DNA of 64,000 bases from Variovorax sp. PBS-H4 (GTDB taxonomy: Bacteria; Pseudomonadota; Gammaproteobacteria; Burkholderiales; Burkholderiaceae_C), in assembly GCF_901827205.1 (NCBI RefSeq), contig NZ_LR594675.1:1364001-1428000 (forward strand). Direction: 5' to 3'. The notes beneath the pieces are model-generated. The model did no database searches. It saw only the letters and a program-made list of their open reading frames with translations, and had not been told where the DNA came from. The number at the start of each line of letters is the position of its first letter. Position 1 is the first letter of the stretch. The position numbers were made by a program, and so were the translations under genes. Shown piece by piece: positions 7,616 to 14,875 of the stretch.

Positions 7616-9751
7616 ATGTCAGCAGTCTCCACCCACGGCCTCCGCGTCCGCCGCGGTCCCCACGCGGTCCGCGCTGCGGTGGAATTGCTGTCGTCGATGC
7701 GCTTCGCCATCGCGCTGCTGACTGTCATCTGCATCGCGTCCATCATCGGCACCGTGCTCAAGCAGCACGAGCCGATCAACAACTACATCAACCAGTTCGG
7801 CCCTTTCTGGGCCGAGGTATTCCGTGCAGCACGGCTCGATTCGATCTACAGCGCGTGGTGGTTCCTGCTGATCCTGACCTTTCTGGTGGTCAGCACCTCG
7901 CTGTGCATTGCCCGCAACACGCCGCGCATCTTCACGGACCTGAAGAACTACAAAGAGAGCATCCGCGTCCAGAGCCTGCGTGCCTTCGGCCAGCGTGCCG
8001 AGACCGCGCTCGACGAGACGCCGGATGTTGCGGCCAACCGCATCGGCCAGCTGCTCGCGGGGGGCGGCTGGAAGGTCAAGCTGCAGCACCGCGATGGCGA
8101 CGGTTGGATGGTGGCGGCGCGCGCGGGCGGCGCCCACAAGCTCGGCTACATCGCGGCGCACAGCGCCATCGTTCTGGTCTGCCTGGGCGGGCTGCTCGAC
8201 GGCGACCTGGTAGTGCGCGCGCAGACCTGGTTCAACGGCAAGAGCGTCTACACCGGCGGCGGGCTGATCGCCGATGTGGCGCCGCAGCATCGGCTTTCGC
8301 CCAGCAACCCGACCTTTCGCGGCAATATCCTCGTGCCCGAAGGGGGGCAGTCCAGCGTCGCGATCCTGAACCAGGCGGATGGCGTCCTGCTGCAGGACTT
8401 GCCCTTTTCCATCGAACTGAAGAAGTTCATCGTCGACTACTACTCGACCGGCATGCCCAAGCTGTTTGCCAGCGAGGTGGTGCTGCACGACCGCGCGACC
8501 GGCCAGCAGGTGCCCGCACGCATCGAGGTGAACCACCCTGCCAGCTACAAGGGCATCGAGATCTACCAGTCCAGCTTCGACGACGGCGGCTCGACGGTCA
8601 AGCTCAAGGCGGTACCGATGGCGGCTGCGGCGAAGCCCTTCGAGGTCGAGGGCATCATCGGCAACAGCTCGGAGATCACCAACGGCAGCGAGCGGCTGAC
8701 GCTCGAGTACACGGCGCTGCGCGTCATCAATGTTGAGAACTTCGGCGAGGCCGGGGCCATGACGAGCGGTGCCGATGTGCGCAAGGTCGACCTGCGCAAC
8801 GACATCGAGTCGCGTCTGGGTGCTGCCAACAAGACCAACAAGCCCAAGGTGCTGCGCAACATCGGCCCGAGCATCGGCTACAAGCTTCGCGATTCCGCGG
8901 GCCAGGCGCGCGAGTACCAGAACTACATGGTGCCGGTCGACACCGGCGATGGCCAGCCCGTGTTCCTGCTCGGCATGCGCGAACGGCCAGAGGAGCCCTT
9001 CCGCTACCTGCGGGTGCCGGCCGACGAGCAAGGATCGATGGACGGCTTCGTGCGCATGCGCGCAGCGCTGGCCGACGCGGACATCCGCACGCGCGCCATC
9101 GAGCGCTACATCGCCCGCGCCGCCGACCCCAAGCAGCCCGAGCTGGCCGGGCAGCTGCGCACCTCGGCGGGCCGGGCGCTCGCGCTGTTCGCTGGCGCCG
9201 AGCGTGCGAAAGCCGACGCGGTGAGCGGCGGCGGCTGGCAGGCGATCGCCGAGTTCATGGAGGCGAACGTGCCCGAGGCCGAGCGGGAGCGCGCCGGCGC
9301 CGTGCTGGTGCGCATCCTCAACGATGCGCTCTTCGAGGTGCTGAACCTGAGCCGCGAGAACGCAGGCCTGGCGGCGCTGCCGGCCGACGAGAAGTCCCAG
9401 GCATTTTTGACGCAGGCGGTGCTGGCCATCAGCGATGCCTACTTCTACCCCGCGCCCGTGGCGATGATGATGACCGACTTCAAGCAGGTGCAGGCCAGCG
9501 TGTTCCAGGTCGCCCGCGCCCCTGGCAAGAACATCGTCTACCTAGGGTGCCTGTTGCTGATCGTGGGCATTTTTGCGATGCTGTACGTTCGCGAGCGCAG
9601 GCTCTGGGTCTGGCTCGCGAAGGATGCGGGCGCCGGCGGCACGGCGGCCACGATGGCCTACTCGGTCAACCGCAAGACCATCGACAGCGACCGCGAGTTC
9701 GAGCGCCTGAAGGACAGGCTGCTCGCCATCGGAAAGAGCGGCTCTTCGTGA
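7616..9751 (+). CDS. resB: Cytochrome c biogenesis protein ResB (Ccs1), system II
   Basis: ResB is one half of the system II heme-delivery and cytochrome c synthetase machine in the inner membrane. The 711 residues have two early membrane segments (near 25-45 and 75-95), another at about 170-190, a long periplasmic domain and a last segment near 640-660 before a cytosolic tail. This is the family layout. The ATG at 7616 is chosen; a TTG at 7592 is in frame but lies in the T-tract of the terminator. No Shine-Dalgarno is evident. The partner ccsB follows after 56 bases. The pair would mature cytochrome c4 upstream and cytochrome c1 of the bc1 complex. Confidence 0.93.
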   Translation: MSAVSTHGLRVRRGPHAVRAAVELLSSMRFAIALLTVICIASIIGTVLKQHEPINNYINQFGPFWAEVFRAARLDSIYSAWWFLLILTFLVVSTSLCIARNTPRIFTDLKNYKESIRVQSLRAFGQRAETALDETPDVAANRIGQLLAGGGWKVKLQHRDGDGWMVAARAGGAHKLGYIAAHSAIVLVCLGGLLDGDLVVRAQTWFNGKSVYTGGGLIADVAPQHRLSPSNPTFRGNILVPEGGQSSVAILNQADGVLLQDLPFSIELKKFIVDYYSTGMPKLFASEVVLHDRATGQQVPARIEVNHPASYKGIEIYQSSFDDGGSTVKLKAVPMAAAAKPFEVEGIIGNSSEITNGSERLTLEYTALRVINVENFGEAGAMTSGADVRKVDLRNDIESRLGAANKTNKPKVLRNIGPSIGYKLRDSAGQAREYQNYMVPVDTGDGQPVFLLGMRERPEEPFRYLRVPADEQGSMDGFVRMRAALADADIRTRAIERYIARAADPKQPELAGQLRTSAGRALALFAGAERAKADAVSGGGWQAIAEFMEANVPEAERERAGAVLVRILNDALFEVLNLSRENAGLAALPADEKSQAFLTQAVLAISDAYFYPAPVAMMMTDFKQVQASVFQVARAPGKNIVYLGCLLLIVGIFAMLYVRERRLWVWLAKDAGAGGTAATMAYSVNRKTIDSDREFERLKDRLLAIGKSGSS

Positions 9752-9807
9752 GCTGCCGGGCCGCTCCCAGGGCGAATACCGTAGCGCATCGCGCGGAGGC
9801 TTAAGCA

Positions 9808-11124
9808 ATGACCACCACCACTCTCACGCTCAATGACGGCTTCCTGTCGCGCCGCAACGCCTTCGACTGGGTGTTCGCCGCGTTGGTCGTGGCGGGCGGG
9901 CTCTTCGCCTTTGCGCGCTATGCAGGCGCCATGGACATCTACGAAAAGGTGATCCTGCTCGCCGCCATGCCCTTCGTCGTCTGGCTGGGCTGGTTCTGGC
10001 GGCCGTTGCAGGTACTGGCGATCGTGGTGGCCGCGGCCGCGCTGCTCGGCATCGGCTCGTACCAGGGCGACCTTGCAAGAGCCGAGACCGTGTTCTGGCT
10101 CAAGTACTTCCTGTCCAGCCAATCGGCCATCCTGTGGATGAGCGTTCTCTTCTTCATGAGCACGTTGTTCTACTGGATCGGCTTCTTCGGCGGCCGGCAG
10201 GCGGACACCATGGACCTGATCGGCTCGCGCCTGGCCTGGGCGGCGGTCACGATGGCGCTGATCGGCACGATGGTGCGCTGGTACGAAAGCCATCAGCTCG
10301 GCCCGGACATCGGCCATATTCCGGTCAGCAACCTCTACGAAGTCTTCGTGCTGTTCTGCTGGCTGACGGCAACCTTCTACTTGTACTTCGAGTCGCGCTA
10401 CCGGACCCGGGCGCTGGGCGCCTTCGTGATGCTGGTGGTGAGCGCGGCGGTCGGCTTCCTGCTCTGGTACACGCTGGTGCGTGAGGCCCACGAAATCCAG
10501 CCTCTGGTGCCGGCCCTGCAGAGCTGGTGGATGAAGCTGCACGTGCCTGCGAACTTCATCGGCTATGGCACCTTCTCGCTGGCGGCCATGGTGGCTTTTG
10601 CCTACCTCATCAAGGAGCAGGCCCAGGAGACGCGCTGGTACAAGCTCACGCCGATGTGGCTTCTTGGCGTGGCGCTGTGCTTCGTGCCTGTGGCATTCCG
10701 CCAGCGCGCGCAGGAGGCGGGCGGCAGTTACTGGTTTGTCTACGCAGCCATTTCGGCGCTGATCGCGGCGGGCATCCTGCTGGGCCGCAAGCGCATCGCG
10801 GAGCGGCTGCCGGCCAACGAAGTGCTGGACGACGTGATGTACAAGTCCATCACGGTCGGCTTTGCTTTTTTCACCATTGCCACCGTGCTCGGCGCGCTGT
10901 GGGCAGCTGATGCCTGGGGTGGGTACTGGAGCTGGGACCCGAAGGAAACCTGGGCGCTGATCGTCTGGCTGAACTATGCGGCGTGGCTGCACATGCGCCT
11001 GGTGAAAGGACTGCGGGGCACCGTCGCCGCCTGGTGGGCGCTGGGCGGACTGGCAGTGACAACCTTCGCTTTCCTGGGCGTCAACATGTTCCTGAGCGGC
11101 TTGCACAGCTACGGGACCTTGTAG
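9808..11124 (+). CDS. ccsB: Cytochrome c biogenesis protein CcsB (CcsA/ResC-type, WWD domain)
   Basis: This is the heme-handling partner of ResB, a polytopic inner-membrane protein. The 438 residues contain many hydrophobic segments and the tryptophan-rich WWD signature WGGYWSWDPKE near residues 370-380. In this family the motif presents heme for attachment to CXXCH sites in the periplasm. Conserved histidines flank it. The ATG at 9808 has a GGAGG 9 bases upstream. Nomenclature varies: this protein is CcsA or ResC in some species and CcsB in automated annotation. It follows resB directly and probably shares its transcript. Confidence 0.93.
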   Translation: MTTTTLTLNDGFLSRRNAFDWVFAALVVAGGLFAFARYAGAMDIYEKVILLAAMPFVVWLGWFWRPLQVLAIVVAAAALLGIGSYQGDLARAETVFWLKYFLSSQSAILWMSVLFFMSTLFYWIGFFGGRQADTMDLIGSRLAWAAVTMALIGTMVRWYESHQLGPDIGHIPVSNLYEVFVLFCWLTATFYLYFESRYRTRALGAFVMLVVSAAVGFLLWYTLVREAHEIQPLVPALQSWWMKLHVPANFIGYGTFSLAAMVAFAYLIKEQAQETRWYKLTPMWLLGVALCFVPVAFRQRAQEAGGSYWFVYAAISALIAAGILLGRKRIAERLPANEVLDDVMYKSITVGFAFFTIATVLGALWAADAWGGYWSWDPKETWALIVWLNYAAWLHMRLVKGLRGTVAAWWALGGLAVTTFAFLGVNMFLSGLHSYGTL

Positions 11125-11242
11125 CTGGGGCGGTCCGCAGGACGGGCGGGCAAGTTGAAACCGGCGGAACGTTGGGCGCGTAACCGGATCAGCATTGGGG
11201 ACGAATAGATCCCAGTACAGCTAAACAGTCGAAAGGCGATCC

Positions 11243-12241
11243 ATGTTGATTCGATCCAAGGACCAGGGCTTCATTCATCCGCACCCGAGCGAGATCACTC
11301 CGCGCGCGGCCTACGAAGGGCGGCGCGACATGCTCAAGCTGCTCGCCACTGGCGTCGCGGGCGCGGCCATGGCCTCGTGGGCCGGGCGGGAGGCGCTGGC
11401 CCAGGCCACCGCGCCGGGCAAGCTGGCCGCACTCAAAGGCGAGAAGTCGGCCGTGGCCGGTGCGCAGACCATGGAGAAGCTCACCGACTACAAGGACGCC
11501 ACCAGCTACAACAACTACTATGAGTTCGGCACCGACAAGGGTGACCCGGTGAAGAATGCCGGCACGCTGAAGACACGGCCCTGGACCGTCGAGGTCGAAG
11601 GGCTGGTCAAGAAGCCGGGCAAGTACGCTCTCGAAGACCTGCTGAAGCTCAGCGCGCAGGAAGAGCGCATCTACCGGTTGCGCTGCGTCGAGGGCTGGTC
11701 GATGGTGATTCCTTGGGTCGGCTACTCACTGGCCGAACTCATCAAGCGGGTCGAGCCGCAGGGCAATGCCAAGTACGTCGAGTTCGTCACGCTGGCGGAT
11801 CCCAAGACCATGCCCTTCGTGGGCTCGCGAGTCCTCGACTGGCCGTATGCCGAAGGCCTGCGCATGGACGAGGCGATGCATCCGCTGACGCTCCTCACCT
11901 TCGGGATGTACGGCGAAGTTCTTCCCAATCAGAATGGTGCACCCGTGCGCATCGTGGTGCCCTGGAAGTACGGCTTCAAAAGCGCCAAGTCGATCGTCAA
12001 GATCCGCTTTGTCGAGAAGGAGCCGGGCACGGCCTGGAACAAGGCGGCGGCGCAGGAGTACGGCTTCTACTCCAACGTCAACCCCAACGTCGACCATCCG
12101 CGCTGGAGCCAGGCGACCGAGCGGCGCATCGGCGATGGCAGCGGGCTGTTCGCCAAGCGCCACAAGACGCTGATCTTCAATGGGTACGAGGCACAGGTCG
12201 GTCAGCTCTACGCCGGCATGGACCTGAAGAAGTTCTACTGA
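11243..12241 (+). CDS. msrP: Periplasmic methionine sulfoxide reductase, molybdopterin subunit MsrP
   Basis: MsrP (formerly YedY) reduces methionine sulfoxide in oxidised envelope proteins using a molybdopterin cofactor. The 332 residues start with a Tat signal: twin arginines at 27-28 (RRDMLK) and a hydrophobic stretch ending ALAQA near 54. Cys148 in YRLRCVEGW is the expected molybdenum ligand. The rest fits the sulfite-oxidase-type fold, with a late VPWKYGFKS segment. An AAGG lies 7 bases before the ATG. msrQ begins one base after the stop. Export would use the Tat machinery encoded at 57-59 kb in this window. Confidence 0.95.
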   Translation: MLIRSKDQGFIHPHPSEITPRAAYEGRRDMLKLLATGVAGAAMASWAGREALAQATAPGKLAALKGEKSAVAGAQTMEKLTDYKDATSYNNYYEFGTDKGDPVKNAGTLKTRPWTVEVEGLVKKPGKYALEDLLKLSAQEERIYRLRCVEGWSMVIPWVGYSLAELIKRVEPQGNAKYVEFVTLADPKTMPFVGSRVLDWPYAEGLRMDEAMHPLTLLTFGMYGEVLPNQNGAPVRIVVPWKYGFKSAKSIVKIRFVEKEPGTAWNKAAAQEYGFYSNVNPNVDHPRWSQATERRIGDGSGLFAKRHKTLIFNGYEAQVGQLYAGMDLKKFY

Positions 12242-12242
12242 C

Positions 12243-12977
12243 ATGTCTGCGCTCAAGCCCGGTACTGCTGTGTCCCCGCTGCCTGGCAAGGCGGCGCCAG
12301 TCGCCGGGGGGCGGCCCGGCGGCGGCATGGGCATGAACAAGCTGCTCCTGCATCCGGCGGCCAAGCCCCTGGTGTTCGTGCTGTGCCTGCTGCCTTTCGC
12401 CTGGCTGGCGTGGGGCGCTTTCACCGATGGGCTGGGCGCCAATCCGGCGGAGGCCCTGATCCGTTCGACCGGCGACTGGACGCTGCGCTTCATCTGCATC
12501 GTGCTTGCCGTGACGCCGCTGCGGGTCATGACCCGGACCAATGCGCTGGCGCGGTTTCGCCGCATGTTGGGCCTGTTCGCGTACTTCTACGTGGTGGTCC
12601 ACCTGTTGAGCTACAGCCTGTTCGACATGGGCTTCGACATCCCCGAGATCGCGAAGGACATTGCCAAGCGGCCCTTCATCCTGGTGGGCTTCAGCGCCTT
12701 CGTGTTGCTTACGCCGCTCGCGGCGACCTCCTTCAACCGTGCCATCAAGGCGATGGGCGCGAAGCGCTGGCAGACGCTGCACAAGCTGGTCTATGTGATC
12801 GCCGGCCTGGGCCTGCTGCATTTCTTCTGGATGCGCGCCGGGAAGAACAACTTTGCCGAGGTCTTCGTCTATGCCGCCATCATCTCGGTGCTGCTGGGAT
12901 GGCGAATCTGGAACTTTGCGCGCACCAAAAGGGCGACCGGGGCTGCTTCCGCTGGGCGCGCTCAGCTGAGCAAGTGA
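12243..12977 (+). CDS. msrQ: Heme-binding membrane subunit MsrQ of the MsrPQ system
   Basis: MsrQ (formerly YedZ) is a b-heme inner-membrane protein that passes electrons from the respiratory quinone pool or flavin reductase to MsrP. The 244 residues contain about six hydrophobic segments. Histidines in VVVHLLSY, LHKLVYV and LHFFW are candidate heme ligands of the ferric-reductase-like domain. The N-terminal 30 residues are glycine- and proline-rich and may be an extension: internal ATGs occur at about residues 29 and 31. It lies one base downstream of msrP, so the two are cotranscribed. It ends 6 bases before the convergent lysA stop. Confidence 0.92.
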   Translation: MSALKPGTAVSPLPGKAAPVAGGRPGGGMGMNKLLLHPAAKPLVFVLCLLPFAWLAWGAFTDGLGANPAEALIRSTGDWTLRFICIVLAVTPLRVMTRTNALARFRRMLGLFAYFYVVVHLLSYSLFDMGFDIPEIAKDIAKRPFILVGFSAFVLLTPLAATSFNRAIKAMGAKRWQTLHKLVYVIAGLGLLHFFWMRAGKNNFAEVFVYAAIISVLLGWRIWNFARTKRATGAASAGRAQLSK

Positions 12978-12983
12978 GGGCGC

Positions 12984-14264
12984 TCAGCCCTCGACCTGCT
13001 CGCAGCGCAATTGGTCCTCGATGCTTTCACGGCGGCGAATCAGCGTGGCGCGGTCGCCGCTGACCAGCAGCTCGGCCGCGCGGCCCCGGCTGTTGTAGTT
13101 GCTTGCCATCGCCATCGAATAAGCACCGGCCGACAGCACCGCCAACAGGTCGCCGGCCTGCACGTCGAGCGTGCGGTCGCGGCCGAGCCAGTCGCCGCTC
13201 TCACAGACCGGGCCGACGACGTCGTAGCTGACGCTCTCGCCCTGACGCGGCGTCACCGGGACGATGCGATGGAAGGCCTGGTACATCGCGGGTCGCGGCA
13301 AGTCGTTCATCGCCGCATCGACGATGCAGAAGTTCTTGGCCTCGCCCGGCTTGGTATAGAGCACTTCCGTCACGCAGACACCGGCATTGCCGACCAGTGA
13401 GCGTCCCGGCTCGACGATGAGTCGCCGCTGGCCGAAGCCGCGCGCATCCAGGCGCTGGAGCAACTGTTGCCACAGGGCATCGGCCGCGGGCGGCCTGTCG
13501 CCGTTGTAGTCGATACCGAGTCCGCCGCCGAAGTCCAGATGGTGCAGCGTGATGCCGGCCTTTTCGATGGCTTCGACCAGGTCGAGCACCCGCTCCAGCG
13601 CCTCGAGATAGGGCGCGGCATCGGTGATCTGCGAGCCGATGTGGCAATCGATACCGACCACCCGCAGGCCCTTGAGCGAGGCGGCATGCTGGTAGATGGC
13701 CAACGCGCGGTCGTGCGCGATGCCGAACTTGTTGCCCTTGAGACCGGTCGAGATGTAGGGATGGGTCTTTGGATCGACGTTGGGATTGATGCGCACGCTG
13801 ATCGCGGCCCGCTGTCCTTCCTCTAGCGCGACCGCGTTGAGCACGTCGATCTCGGCTTCGCTTTCCACGTTGAAGCAGGCGATACCCGCTGCCAGCGCTT
13901 GCCGCATCTCCTGCTTCGTCTTGCCGACGCCGGAGAAGATCACCTTGGCCGGATCCGCACCCGCGGCGAGCACCCGCGCGAGCTCGCCGCCGGAGACGAT
14001 GTCGAAGCCGCAGCCCGCCTCGGCAAAGATGCGCAGCACGCCCAGCGCCGAGTTGGCCTTGATCGCGTAGCAGATCAGCGCGTCGCGCCCTTCGAAGCCG
14101 CGCTGGTAGGCGGCCAGTGCATCAAGCATCCACTGCGTCGAGTAGATGAAAAGCGGTGTGCCGTGCTCGCGCGCCAGGTCGGGCAGCGCCGCTGCCTCGA
14201 CGTGCAGCGCGCCGTTCTTGTACCCGATGTGGGGATGGCCAGGGAGGCGTTCGGCGCTCGTCAC
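12984..14264 (-). CDS. lysA: Diaminopimelate decarboxylase
   Basis: LysA is a PLP enzyme that converts meso-diaminopimelate to lysine, the last step of the pathway. The 426 residues show the PLP lysine at Lys69 in YAIKAN and the glycine-rich phosphate loop around FGGGLGIDY. The EPGRSLVGNAG segment and a late CESGDWLGRDR motif supply active-site residues at the dimer interface. The start is GTG at 14264, which overlaps the lptM stop as GTGA. This supports it over downstream ATGs and implies coupling. The lptM-lysA unit divergent from cyaY recalls the E. coli arrangement of yifL beside cyaY. Confidence 0.96.
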   Translation of the reverse strand: MTSAERLPGHPHIGYKNGALHVEAAALPDLAREHGTPLFIYSTQWMLDALAAYQRGFEGRDALICYAIKANSALGVLRIFAEAGCGFDIVSGGELARVLAAGADPAKVIFSGVGKTKQEMRQALAAGIACFNVESEAEIDVLNAVALEEGQRAAISVRINPNVDPKTHPYISTGLKGNKFGIAHDRALAIYQHAASLKGLRVVGIDCHIGSQITDAAPYLEALERVLDLVEAIEKAGITLHHLDFGGGLGIDYNGDRPPAADALWQQLLQRLDARGFGQRRLIVEPGRSLVGNAGVCVTEVLYTKPGEAKNFCIVDAAMNDLPRPAMYQAFHRIVPVTPRQGESVSYDVVGPVCESGDWLGRDRTLDVQAGDLLAVLSAGAYSMAMASNYNSRGRAAELLVSGDRATLIRRRESIEDQLRCEQVEG

Positions 14265-14512
14265 TTCGTTCCTTCCCGGGTCACGGGAGCGCTGCTGGCA
14301 GCGGCGGGCGCCGCGGCAGCACCCGTCGCTGGGCTTGCCGTGCTATCGGCGTTGCGCGAATTCGGGATGAGCAGCCCCGGGAGCGTGGCGCGATTGGTCG
14401 CGGCGGGTTCGGTGGGCAGGTAGAGCGCGCCCTTCTGCCCGCAACCGGCGAGCGCGACCCCGACGATCGCGAGGCCAATTGCGCTCACTAGAATTTGACG
14501 AACATTCAGCAT
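14261..14512 (-). CDS. lptM: LPS translocon maturation lipoprotein LptM (YifL-like)
   Basis: This is a small outer-membrane lipoprotein of 83 residues. In E. coli, LptM helps oxidative maturation of the LptDE LPS translocon. The N-terminal hydrophobic segment ends in the lipobox LAGC, followed by the family hallmark GQKGALYLP. The remainder is a low-complexity alanine, threonine and proline-rich tail. It overlaps lysA by four bases (GTGA). Its ATG lies only 12 bases from the divergent cyaY ATG, so its promoter must lie within cyaY coding DNA. The short conserved block makes the family call secure; function is by homology. Confidence 0.85.
   Translation of the reverse strand: MLNVRQILVSAIGLAIVGVALAGCGQKGALYLPTEPAATNRATLPGLLIPNSRNADSTASPATGAAAAPAAASSAPVTREGTK
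14489..14494 (+). promoter_or_regulatory. Candidate -10 box of cyaY inside lptM
   Basis: TAGAAT lies 31 bases before the cyaY ATG, inside the signal-peptide codons of the opposing lptM gene. No good -35 is seen at standard spacing. It is listed because the gap between the two divergent starts is only 12 bases and the promoter must overlap coding sequence. Confidence 0.3.
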
Positions 14513-14524
14513 CACGAAATTGTA

Positions 14525-14857
14525 ATGACCGACCCCGAGTACCTGGACCGCGCCGAGGCCGCGCTTGCTGCGATCGAGCGCAGCTGCGATCACATCAACG
14601 ACACGAGCGATGCGGACATCGACAACCAGCGCGTGGGCGGCATGATCACCATCACCTTTCGAAATGGCAGCCAGCTGATCGTCAATCTGCAGAAGCCCTT
14701 GCAGGAGATCTGGCTGGCGGCACGCTCGGGCGGCTACCACTATCGCTACGACGGCCGGGCCTGGGTCGACACGAAGACCAGCGAGGAGTTCTTCGCCCAG
14801 TTGTCGCGCGAGGCAAGCGCGCAGGCCGGCGTACCGCTGCAGTTCACCGCCGACTGA
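14525..14857 (+). CDS. cyaY: Frataxin-like iron-sulfur assembly protein CyaY
   Basis: CyaY binds iron and modulates the IscS-IscU iron-sulfur cluster machinery in the cytosol. The 110 residues cover one frataxin domain: an acidic first helix (DPEYLDRAEAAL and on through DADID), the beta-sheet core with GGMITITFRNGSQLIVN, the QEIWLAA turn, and a short C-terminal helix. The ATG at 14525 is preferred over an in-frame upstream start at 14495, which would overlap lptM and add non-homologous residues. It is convergent with mrcA, with 18 bases between stop codons. Confidence 0.94.
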   Translation: MTDPEYLDRAEAALAAIERSCDHINDTSDADIDNQRVGGMITITFRNGSQLIVNLQKPLQEIWLAARSGGYHYRYDGRAWVDTKTSEEFFAQLSREASAQAGVPLQFTAD

Positions 14858-14875
14858 GGCCTTCGGCCGAGGTGA

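Noticed and set aside
14858..14875. Short GGCC-TTC-GGCC hairpin between cyaY and mrcA stops as a terminator
   Set aside because: The stem is only 4 bp and no T-run follows on either strand.
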